This document shows positions 1 through 5,504 of a stretch of DNA of 5,504 bases, one piece after another. The stretch's first letter is position 1. Each line of letters begins with the position of its first letter. This DNA comes from Verrucomicrobia bacterium UBA1263. GTDB taxonomy: Bacteria; Verrucomicrobiota; Verrucomicrobiia; Limisphaerales; UBA1412. Made by a program: the position numbers and the translations under genes. The notes under the pieces were generated by a model. The model had not been told where the DNA came from. It was given only the letters and a program-made list of their open reading frames with translations, and ran no database searches. The stretch is from NCBI GenBank assembly GCA_002308515.1, contig DBVN01000014.1:1-5504 (forward strand), given 5' to 3'.

Positions 1-3
1 GCA

Positions 4-306
4 ATGCATCAGCCCGAAAACAGAGGCCTCGGACATGGACCTCAGGGACCGCAAGGCCCACGCGGACCTCAGCCCGGATTCCATCACCATCCGGCACCGG
101 CTCCGATGCCGGCTCACCACCATGTGGCTCCTCGTCCGGCACCTATGCCGCCCAGAGTGATCCCTGCCCCGGCTCCGATCATCGTGGCTCCGGTACCGCC
201 GCCGCCTCCGGTGGAACCCGCCCCGATCGGGTATCAGTGGGAACTGAACGGCGGGAACTGGGTCCTGGTGAGACTTGGCCCCATCGTGATCGACCTGAAC
301 TGGTAA
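4..306 (+). CDS. Gly/Pro/His-rich low-complexity protein, probably the C-terminal part
   Basis: The reading frame is open from the left edge to a TAA at 304-306. The first ATG is only three bases into the window, so the true start may lie outside and the ATG at 4 may be an internal codon. No ribosome binding site can be assessed. The 100 visible residues fall into three blocks. Residues 10-25 hold four consecutive collagen-like Gly-X-Y triplets (GPQ GPQ GPR GPQ). Residues 26-75 are Pro/Ala-rich with two HHH clusters and a run of five prolines. Residues 76-100 form a short non-repetitive tail with aromatic and aliphatic residues (YQWELNGG, then NWVLVRLG, ending DLNW), which may be a small beta-structured module. 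I do not recognise the family and assign no function. The His clusters could bind metal and the Pro-rich stretch could be an extended spacer; both are guesses. A strong terminator 48 bases after the stop supports a real plus-strand transcription unit ending here. Confidence 0.6.
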   Translation: MHQPENRGLGHGPQGPQGPRGPQPGFHHHPAPAPMPAHHHVAPRPAPMPPRVIPAPAPIIVAPVPPPPPVEPAPIGYQWELNGGNWVLVRLGPIVIDLNW

Positions 307-353
307 GCGACATCAACCGCTAAACCGACACCCCTTTCCAAGGAGGTAACGCC

Positions 354-393
354 AAAGGAGAGCATTCCCGTTGCTCTCCTTTCTTTTTCTTTT
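354..393 (+). terminator. Rho-independent terminator
   Basis: A perfect 11-bp inverted repeat (AAAGGAGAGCA at 354-364 with TGCTCTCCTTT at 372-382) encloses a 7-nt loop. A T-rich tract (TTTCTTTTTCTTTT, 380-393) follows immediately on the plus strand. This is the canonical intrinsic terminator layout for the plus-strand gene ending at 306. On the minus strand the hairpin has no downstream T tract, so it should terminate only rightward transcription. Confidence 0.88.
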
Positions 394-429
394 GTCCGCT
401 TCCTAATGACGGCACTGGAATATAGAACT

Positions 430-465
430 CTATTGTGGGATAATATTTTTCAAGATGATCCTCCT
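430..465 (-). promoter_or_regulatory. Shine-Dalgarno with a seven-residue mini-ORF
   Basis: Reading the minus strand, a consensus AGGAGG (460-465) lies six bases before a TTG codon (451-453). The TTG opens a frame of seven codons (M-K-N-I-I-P-Q) and a TAG at 430-432. It lies about 60 nt downstream of the start site predicted from the promoter at 533-562, so the two could belong to one leader. It could be a leader peptide, the start of a decayed gene, or chance. No longer frame uses this ribosome binding site. Confidence 0.25.
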
Positions 466-477
466 GCGCGGAATAGA

Positions 478-510
478 GGCGGGACTAATTCGTAACTCAA
501 ATGTCCCGCC
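478..510 (-). promoter_or_regulatory. GC-rich hairpin in a possible leader RNA
   Basis: GGCGGGAC (478-485) is the exact reverse complement of GTCCCGCC (503-510), giving an 8-bp, almost all-GC stem with a 17-nt loop. Neither strand has a T tract next to it, so it is not a standard intrinsic terminator. On the minus strand it would lie about 15 nt into a transcript from the promoter at 533-562 and just before the AGGAGG at 460-465. A 5'-leader structure or part of a small RNA is possible. It could also be a non-canonical terminator for the pump operon. Confidence 0.4.
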
Positions 511-519
511 CTAAAATCG

Positions 520-576
520 TTAGAACGGTGTGATTATAACCGATTTCTAAAAATAAAGTCAACACACCTGTTCTAA
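520..576. repeat. Imperfect inverted repeat flanking a promoter
   Basis: The left arm TTAGAACGGTGTG (520-532) is the reverse complement of the right arm CACACCTGTTCTAA (563-576), apart from one extra T at 569. That gives 13 paired bases per arm. The 30 bases between the arms (533-562) are exactly the -10 hexamer, spacer and -35 hexamer of the minus-strand promoter. Possible roles are an operator for a dimeric or tetrameric repressor, inversion sites, or a hairpin in read-through RNA. The sequence does not decide between them. Confidence 0.75.
533..562 (-). promoter_or_regulatory. Near-consensus sigma-70 promoter, leftward
   Basis: On the minus strand TTGACT (557-562) and TATAAT (533-538) are separated by 18 bases. 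This is one mismatch from consensus at -35, none at -10, and an acceptable spacer length. The surroundings are AT-rich. Transcription would start near 526 and run left, away from the pump gene whose stop lies 35 bases upstream. Its target is not obvious. The next 200 bases hold a hairpin, a consensus Shine-Dalgarno and a mini-ORF, then antisense sequence to the Gly/Pro/His-rich gene. A small RNA, an antisense RNA or a short unrecognised gene are the candidates. Confidence 0.65.
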
Positions 577-597
577 AATATCATTCTCAATATCCTT

Positions 598-3500
598 TTA
601 TTCGCGCTTCTTCGGAGGCGATATTTTCTCCGCAAGTTTCTGGATATAAACGTACAGCGCAGGAATGAAGAAGATACCCAGCGCGCTGGCCATCGTCATG
701 CCGAAAAAGACAGTCGTACCCAGAGACTGACGGCTGGCCGCGCAGGCACCGGAAGCGATCACCAGCGGCAGCACACCAAACAGGAACGCGAACGAGGTCA
801 TCAGGATCGGACGCAAACGCAGTCCGGCCGCCTCAATGGCCGCTTCCTCAATGCCCATTCCCTTGTCGCGGCGCACCTTGGCATACTCCACGATCAGGAT
901 CGCGTTCTTGGCCGCCAGACCCAGAAGCATGACCAGACCGATCTGGAAATAGACATCGTTGGGCATCCCGCGCATGAACACCCCCAGGAACGCGCCCAGG
1001 ACACCGATCGGCAGACCAAAGATCACCGAAAACGGAACCGCCCAGCTCTCATACAAAGCGGACAGAACCAGGAACACGAAAACCAGAGCCAAAACGAATA
1101 CAGCGATCTGCTGCGCGGCGGTCGTCTGTTTCTCCTGATACGCGATGCCTGTCCATTCATAGCCAAAACCTTCGGGCAGACTTTCCTGAGCTATCTGCTC
1201 AATGGTATTCATGGCCGTACCGGAGCTGATCCCCGGCATGTTCTGGATCTGTAGCTCCGCTGTGCGATACATGTTATAGTGTCTCAAACTGTCCGCGCCA
1301 TTTGTCGCGACGATCGTGGCCAAAGTGTTGACCGGGACCATATCACCTTTGTCGCTCCTGACAAAGATGTTCCCAATATCCCTTTCGCTCATACGGTATT
1401 GCGGCTGTGCCTGCAGATAGATCTGGAAATTACGGGCGAACCGCGTGAACTGATTCACATAAGCGCTACCCAGATAGACCTGCAGCGAGGTATAAAGACG
1501 ATCGAGCGGCACTTGGAGCTTTTTCATCTTATCCCTGTCCAGATCCACATAAACTTCAGGAACCTGTGTACTGTAGAAAGTAATAGCCGAGGCAAACATA
1601 TCATTCCTGGCGGCGAGTTTCTCCAGTAAATCATTTGTCACCAATTCCAGATCCTGGGGATCTACACCTCTGCGGTCCTGCAGCTCGAACTGAACACCGT
1701 CCACCGTTCCTAAACCGCTGATAGCCGGAGCCCCGCCCGCGGCAAATATCGCCTCAGGGAGTTCGTTCAGTTCCATGGAGATCTTCTGGATCAGCCAATC
1801 GACCTTTTGTTCCGGCAGAGGTCTTTCCTCCCAGCTCTTTAACGTCACAACAACAGAACCGTAATAAGTGCTGTACTCCGTCTGGAACAGATTCAGGCCG
1901 CTGATGCTAATCACATCCTGTACCTCCGGCAAAGCATAGAGATATTTCTCCACCTTATCCATATAGGCCTGTGTCCTCTCCAGGCTGGAACCCGGCGGCA
2001 GCATACCGACACCGAAAATAACGCCCTGATCCTCCGAAGGCACAAAAGAGGTCGGAGTCGTCATAGCCAGCTTCAAAGCTCCAAAATAAAGCCCGCCCAG
2101 CAGCAGCAGACAAATCACTACTCTGCGGATCAGAAGCGCGGACAGCGCCTGATAACCATGAGTCGTCTTTTCAAAAACCCTGTCAAACCAGCGTGAGAAA
2201 ATCGCTATAGGACTCTTGCTGTCTTTTTTGCGCGGACGCAGGATCATCGCGCACAAGGCCGGGGTCAAGCTCAGAGCCACAAAAGCGGACAGCAGCACCG
2301 AAACCGCCAGCGTGATAGCAAATTGTTTGTAAAGCATTCCCGTGATACCACCCAAAAAGGCCACAGGGATGAACACCGAAACCAGCACCAGAGCGACACC
2401 CACTACCGCACCGGAAACGTCTTCCATCGCCGCGAGCGTAGCCTGCAAAGGTGTTTTCCCCTTGCTTAGATACAATTCTACCGCTTCCACAACGACAATA
2501 GCGTCATCCACCACGATACCAATAGCCAGCACCATGGCAAACATCGTCATAGTATTGATGCCGAATCCCAGCGGAGCAAAGACCGCGAAGGTACCTACAA
2601 TGGAGATCGGGACCGCGATCACAGGAATGATCGTCGCCCGGAAATTCCCCAGGAAAACGAAAACAACGATGAAAACCAGTCCAAACGCCTCAAAAAGCGT
2701 TTCGATCGTTTCATGAACAGACGCGTTGATAAACACCGTACTGTCATAAGGAAAATCAAAATGCAGGCCCTCCGGAAAATTCTTCTCGATTTCGGCCAAT
2801 TTCTGGCGCACCAGCTTGGCGGTGGCCACACCATTGGCATCTGACAACTGATAAACAGCCATCAGGGCGGCATCCCTCTGCATATAGTGACCGGATGATT
2901 TATAAAGACGGCTGCCCAGTTCCACATCACCCAGATCCTTGGCTCTCAGCATAGAACCATCCTCATCCGCGCGAATGATGACATTCCCAAACTCCTGTTC
3001 TTCCACCAGACGCCCTTTCATTTTCACCGTCTTGGAAAAAGCCGTTCCCGGCACAGCCGGCGGGTAACCGACCTGACCACTGGCAGCTTCACGGTTCTGC
3101 TCGGAGACAGCACTGTACACATCACTGGCATCCACACCCATCTGAGCCATTTTATCGGGATTGAGCCAATAGCGCATGGAATAATCCTGAGCCGTGAACA
3201 AGCTGACATCGCCCACACCTGACACACGTTTCAGCTCTGTGACGATATTCAAATAGGCATAATTGTTCAGAAAGACAGAATCATATAAGTCCGCCTTGTC
3301 CTCATCCGCATACAATGCCCCCATCAAAAGGATGTTTGGAGACTGCTTGGTGATCGTGATACCCTGACTGACCACTTCGGAAGGCAGAGAAGCCTGAGCC
3401 TGGGAAACACGGTTCTGAACATCCACAGCCGCGATATCCAGATCCTTACCCGTTTCAAAAACAACATTGATGACCGACTGGCCGTCGTCCGTGTTGGAGG

Positions 3501-3738
3501 AGTACATATAGATCATCCCCTCCACACCATTCATCTGCTCTTCAATGGGACGGGCAACCGTATCTTCCACCACGCGGGCATTAGCGCCGGGATAACTAGC
3601 TGTCACACATACCGTAGGCGGCGCTACATTCGGAAACTGCGCCACCGGCAGTCTGGTTAAACTCACCAGGCCCATGATCAGGATCACAATGGACATCGCC
3701 ATCGCGAAAACAGGACGGTAAATGAAAAACTTTGCCAT
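598..3738 (-). CDS. RND multidrug efflux pump, HAE1 (AcrB-type) family
   Basis: This is an inner-membrane proton/drug antiporter that would export hydrophobic or amphiphilic compounds through an adaptor and an outer-membrane channel. At 1046 residues it is close to E. coli AcrB (1049) and looks complete. TM1 is at about residues 9-29. The first periplasmic loop (about 30-338) has typical motifs such as LPVAQFPNVAPP and YPGANARVVEDTVARPIEEQMNG. TM2-TM6 span about 341-497, the second periplasmic loop about 560-870, and TM8-TM12 about 875-1033. The proton-relay residues known from AcrB are present by eye alignment: D411-D412 (in VVDDAIVVVE), K944 (GLAAKNAILIVEYAK), R974 (LRLRPILMTS) and T981. 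The ATG at 3736-3738 begins MAKFFIYRPVFA, the normal family N-terminus. Its ribosome binding site is weak (GGA about ten bases upstream), consistent with coupling to the adaptor gene 24 nt upstream. Substrate cannot be named: several phenylalanines of the AcrB drug pocket are replaced. No gene symbol is given because many paralogous systems look alike. Confidence 0.96.
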   Translation of the reverse strand: MAKFFIYRPVFAMAMSIVILIMGLVSLTRLPVAQFPNVAPPTVCVTASYPGANARVVEDTVARPIEEQMNGVEGMIYMYSSNTDDGQSVINVVFETGKDLDIAAVDVQNRVSQAQASLPSEVVSQGITITKQSPNILLMGALYADEDKADLYDSVFLNNYAYLNIVTELKRVSGVGDVSLFTAQDYSMRYWLNPDKMAQMGVDASDVYSAVSEQNREAASGQVGYPPAVPGTAFSKTVKMKGRLVEEQEFGNVIIRADEDGSMLRAKDLGDVELGSRLYKSSGHYMQRDAALMAVYQLSDANGVATAKLVRQKLAEIEKNFPEGLHFDFPYDSTVFINASVHETIETLFEAFGLVFIVVFVFLGNFRATIIPVIAVPISIVGTFAVFAPLGFGINTMTMFAMVLAIGIVVDDAIVVVEAVELYLSKGKTPLQATLAAMEDVSGAVVGVALVLVSVFIPVAFLGGITGMLYKQFAITLAVSVLLSAFVALSLTPALCAMILRPRKKDSKSPIAIFSRWFDRVFEKTTHGYQALSALLIRRVVICLLLLGGLYFGALKLAMTTPTSFVPSEDQGVIFGVGMLPPGSSLERTQAYMDKVEKYLYALPEVQDVISISGLNLFQTEYSTYYGSVVVTLKSWEERPLPEQKVDWLIQKISMELNELPEAIFAAGGAPAISGLGTVDGVQFELQDRRGVDPQDLELVTNDLLEKLAARNDMFASAITFYSTQVPEVYVDLDRDKMKKLQVPLDRLYTSLQVYLGSAYVNQFTRFARNFQIYLQAQPQYRMSERDIGNIFVRSDKGDMVPVNTLATIVATNGADSLRHYNMYRTAELQIQNMPGISSGTAMNTIEQIAQESLPEGFGYEWTGIAYQEKQTTAAQQIAVFVLALVFVFLVLSALYESWAVPFSVIFGLPIGVLGAFLGVFMRGMPNDVYFQIGLVMLLGLAAKNAILIVEYAKVRRDKGMGIEEAAIEAAGLRLRPILMTSFAFLFGVLPLVIASGACAASRQSLGTTVFFGMTMASALGIFFIPALYVYIQKLAEKISPPKKRE

Positions 3739-3762
3739 AAATACTATCCGTCTGAGTTGAAA

Positions 3763-4977
3763 CTAGGAATTAGCCTCGGCTTCCTTCTGTTCGCCCGGCA
3801 TTACTTTGGCAGATTCTTCCGACGTAACAGGATCAACTGTCATACCGTTCCTCAATTTCAAGAGACCTTTCAGAACGATCTTTTCCCCCTCTTTCAAACC
3901 ATCGGCCACAACCACTTCATTGTTTGCCGAGTATTCCACCTTCAATGGTTTCATGGCAACCTTGTTATCATCACCAACGACATAGGCCATCGTAATGCTC
4001 TGCACCTGCATCGTCGCCGCCTGGGGGATCACAAAAACATTGGTATAGGTGGCCGCCGGGACCCGTACTTTCGCGAACTGATTAGGCCGCAAATGTCCTT
4101 CCGGATTCGGAAATTTCGCTTTCACTTTCAGAGTTCCGGTCGTCGCGCTGAATTCACGATCCACGAAGAAAACCGATCCTTTGTGGGAATAAGTCGTTCC
4201 ATCTACCATCACCAGCTCAATATCGGCGATATCGGCATCACTTTTTTGGAAAACCTCATGCCCGTTTTCATCCGTGGTGACTTTGAAAACCCCATTGGTG
4301 GTACTCATGATATAAATCTGTTCGCTCAGAGGAAACGTCACCCACATCGGATCCGTGACATTCATCGATCCCAGCAGTGTGGAGCCGGCATTGACCAGAT
4401 TGCCCGGACGCACCTTGACCTCGCCCAGCAGTCCCTGATAGGGAGCGCGTATTTCGGTATAGCTCAGATCCAGATTGGCTGAATTCAGTTTAGCCTGTGA
4501 CAACTGAACAGATGCCGCGCATTCTTTGGCTGCGGCATCATAGGAATCATACAGCGACTGAGAAATAACATCCTGTTCCAAAAGCTCTTTATTTCGAGCC
4601 AGATCCGCATCCGCGTGAGCCGCTTTGGCCAGATCTATGGCCAGCTGTGCTTCCGCGGCCTTCCTGGATGCCTCATAGAGAGAAGGATCGATCTCAAACA
4701 GCAGTTCGTTCGATTTGACCGTAAAGCCCTCCTTGGGAGAAACACTCTTGAGATAGCCTGAAACCTGAGCCTGAAACTCCACTGTGGCCGGGGATTCGAT
4801 ATTGCCCACGACCTCGACATACCCCAGATAGTTCGTTGGATGCAAGGTCATTATTTCTACAGCAGGTCCTTTTGTCTCCGGTACCGCTTCTGTTTCTTGT
4901 TTAGAACAACCCGTCCCCAAAGACAAGGTCAGACTCACCGCGCAAAGACCGCATAATATGGCTTCAAACTTTATCAT
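3763..4977 (-). CDS. RND efflux periplasmic adaptor (membrane fusion) lipoprotein
   Basis: This adaptor would join the RND pump encoded next to it to an outer-membrane channel. The chosen ATG (4975-4977) gives 404 residues. It places a hydrophobic signal segment (residues 6-20) before a cysteine at 24 (SLGTGC, then SKQ), a plausible though not ideal lipobox because position -3 is Gly rather than Leu. A TTG at 5029-5031 or an ATG at 5026-5028, with AGAGG just upstream, would add 17-18 residues before the signal. That ribosome binding site is better but the signal peptide is poorer. Domains in order are an HlyD/AcrA-type lipoyl half (about 62-98, VEFQAQVSGYLKSV), an alpha-helical hairpin (about 100-168, Ala-rich and charged), the second lipoyl half (about 170-205, LSYTEIRAPYQGLLGEVKVR, PGNLV), a beta-barrel (about 207-308) and a membrane-proximal domain (about 310-384, with VPAATYTNVFVIPQAA and DGLKEGEKIVLKGLLKLRNGM). 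It is first in a two-gene operon, with 24 nt between its TAG and the pump ATG. Confidence 0.93.
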   Translation of the reverse strand: MIKFEAILCGLCAVSLTLSLGTGCSKQETEAVPETKGPAVEIMTLHPTNYLGYVEVVGNIESPATVEFQAQVSGYLKSVSPKEGFTVKSNELLFEIDPSLYEASRKAAEAQLAIDLAKAAHADADLARNKELLEQDVISQSLYDSYDAAAKECAASVQLSQAKLNSANLDLSYTEIRAPYQGLLGEVKVRPGNLVNAGSTLLGSMNVTDPMWVTFPLSEQIYIMSTTNGVFKVTTDENGHEVFQKSDADIADIELVMVDGTTYSHKGSVFFVDREFSATTGTLKVKAKFPNPEGHLRPNQFAKVRVPAATYTNVFVIPQAATMQVQSITMAYVVGDDNKVAMKPLKVEYSANNEVVVADGLKEGEKIVLKGLLKLRNGMTVDPVTSEESAKVMPGEQKEAEANS

Positions 4978-5080
4978 ATTTTCAATCGCTCGTTTTCCTA
5001 TGAATTGGCTTTCATGCAGTGTCAGCATCAAAGCCTCTTGAGTTTAGACACGTATAGCGATTTTCTCAATAAAATTCCTA

Positions 5081-5114
5081 TAATAAAAAAGGGAGACCAT
5101 TGAATGATCTCCCT
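5081..5114 (-). terminator. Rho-independent terminator after the oxidoreductase gene
   Basis: On the minus strand AGGGAGATCA (5105-5114) pairs with TGGTCTCCCT (5090-5099) across a 5-nt loop. This makes ten base pairs, one of them a T-G wobble. The stem runs straight into TTTTT, A and TTA. It lies about 20 bases after the oxidoreductase stop codon and upstream of the efflux operon, so it should separate the two transcription units. The reverse orientation has no T tract. The remaining space to the adaptor start (about 4978-5080) must hold the operon promoter. The best -10 candidate I see there is TATACG around 5049-5054, without a convincing -35. Confidence 0.88.
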
Positions 5115-5135
5115 CGGAAAAGCATCTATTTTATT

Positions 5136-5504
5136 TTAGAGCTCGCAGCCGTCTATTTTCCAGCCGTCACGATACTGCTTATGGACATACTCGGTGGCTT
5201 CCTTGGAATTCGTGAACTTGAACTGTTCCTGATCCCAGTGCAGACGGATACGCGTAAGATCCTCGCGCAGACCCATTCTCAGAGCCACATTGCCCATCAG
5301 AACGACTTCCGCCAAAGGAGCGGCCTGGTCGAAGTTCATGCGGGCCGGAGTCTTCGGATCTTTACAAGCGATCACAAACTCCTGATAGTGACCCGGTGAG
5401 CGTTCCAGTGTCTTGGGAATATCGCCCACTTCTTTGCGGCGTTTCTCATCAAAGATGGTCGAATCCAGGATCATACCTTCATCGCCAATGATCAGACGGC
5501 CGTT
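5136..5504 (-). CDS. Gfo/Idh/MocA family oxidoreductase, C-terminal part
   Basis: The frame is open to the right edge of the window, so only the last 122 residues are seen and the start lies outside. An internal ATG at 5472-5474 is not the likely start, because the codons before it (NGRLIIGDEG) continue the typical family pattern. Recognisable family features include RSPGHYQEFVIACK (about visible residues 35-48), MNFDQAAPLAEVVLMGNVALRMG (about 56-78), FKFTNSKEATEYVHKQYRDGW (about 95-115) and a short tail ending in GCEL. These match the C-terminal substrate-binding domain of secreted or cytoplasmic NAD(P)-dependent sugar dehydrogenase-like proteins common in Planctomycetes, Verrucomicrobia and Lentisphaerae. 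The NAD-binding Rossmann half is out of view, so substrate, cofactor and any Tat signal cannot be judged. The stop TAA is at 5136-5138, followed closely by a terminator, so this is the last gene of its unit. No functional link to the efflux operon is implied. Confidence 0.85.
   Translation of the reverse strand, partial: NGRLIIGDEGMILDSTIFDEKRRKEVGDIPKTLERSPGHYQEFVIACKDPKTPARMNFDQAAPLAEVVLMGNVALRMGLREDLTRIRLHWDQEQFKFTNSKEATEYVHKQYRDGWKIDGCEL

Noticed and set aside
234..365. Minus-strand 43-residue frame starting at the terminator hairpin with a GGAG upstream
   Set aside because: Its apparent ribosome binding site is just the other arm of the plus-strand terminator, and the frame is antisense to the 3' end of the left gene.
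404..493. Plus-strand 29-residue frame starting ATG ACG GCA
   Set aside because: No ribosome binding site precedes it, it follows directly after a strong terminator, and it has no recognisable features.
478..510. Hairpin as an intrinsic terminator of the pump operon
   Set aside because: The stem is good but there is no T tract on the minus strand and a 17-nt loop is long. It also lies downstream of a separate promoter. Kept only as an unassigned hairpin.
307..597. Possible tRNA, SRP RNA, tmRNA or CRISPR array in the intergenic region
   Set aside because: No cloverleaf, no SRP core motif and no regularly spaced direct repeats were found on either strand.
1279..1629. Plus-strand open frame inside the pump gene
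   Set aside because: It is antisense to conserved RND coding sequence, with no ribosome binding site and no recognisable motif.
2342..2716. Plus-strand Thr/Ser-rich frame inside the pump gene
   Set aside because: The composition is the reverse complement of codons for hydrophobic membrane helices, a typical shadow of TM segments.
3757..4482. Long plus-strand open frame (241 codons) opposite the adaptor gene
   Set aside because: It lies entirely antisense to a well-recognised adaptor protein, has no family resemblance, and its translation is the His/Arg/Phe-rich type expected from an antisense shadow.
5100..5399. Plus-strand frame opposite the oxidoreductase
   Set aside because: It starts inside the terminator hairpin and is antisense to a clear Gfo/Idh/MocA C-terminal domain.

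Overview
The window looks like chromosomal DNA from a Gram-negative bacterium. A near-full-length RND efflux pump with its periplasmic adaptor implies a double membrane. The right-edge gene resembles the Gfo/Idh/MocA oxidoreductases that are abundant in the Planctomycetes-Verrucomicrobia-Lentisphaerae group. GC content is moderate, start codons and promoter hexamers are of ordinary sigma-70 type, and there is no Bacteroidetes-type -7/-33 signature. The lineage assignment is an inference from one partial protein and is tentative.

Layout from left to right. (1) Positions 1-306, plus strand: the C-terminal part, or possibly the whole, of a low-complexity Gly/Pro/His-rich protein. A strong intrinsic terminator follows it at 354-393. 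(2) Positions 307-597, about 290 bases without an established gene. Besides that terminator it holds, reading leftward on the minus strand, a near-consensus promoter (557-562 and 533-538) whose two hexamers sit exactly between the arms of an inverted repeat (520-576). Downstream come an 8-bp GC-rich hairpin (478-510) and a consensus Shine-Dalgarno followed by a seven-residue mini-ORF (430-465). What this leftward unit makes is not evident. (3) Positions 598-3738, minus strand: an AcrB-type (HAE1) inner-membrane RND pump, complete. (4) Positions 3763-4977, minus strand: its membrane-fusion (adaptor) lipoprotein. (5) Positions 5081-5114: an intrinsic terminator on the minus strand. (6) Positions 5136-5504, minus strand: the C-terminal part of a Gfo/Idh/MocA family oxidoreductase, running off the right edge.

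The adaptor and pump form a two-gene operon transcribed leftward, with a 24-nt gap between them. Together with an outer-membrane TolC-type channel they would form a tripartite exporter. No channel gene and no local regulator are visible, so the channel is presumably encoded elsewhere. The oxidoreductase lies upstream on the same strand but is separated by its own terminator, so it is probably a different transcription unit. The pump and adaptor are ordinary in architecture. The items most worth a second look are the promoter enclosed by the inverted repeat at 520-576 and the loss of the aromatic drug-pocket residues in the pump.
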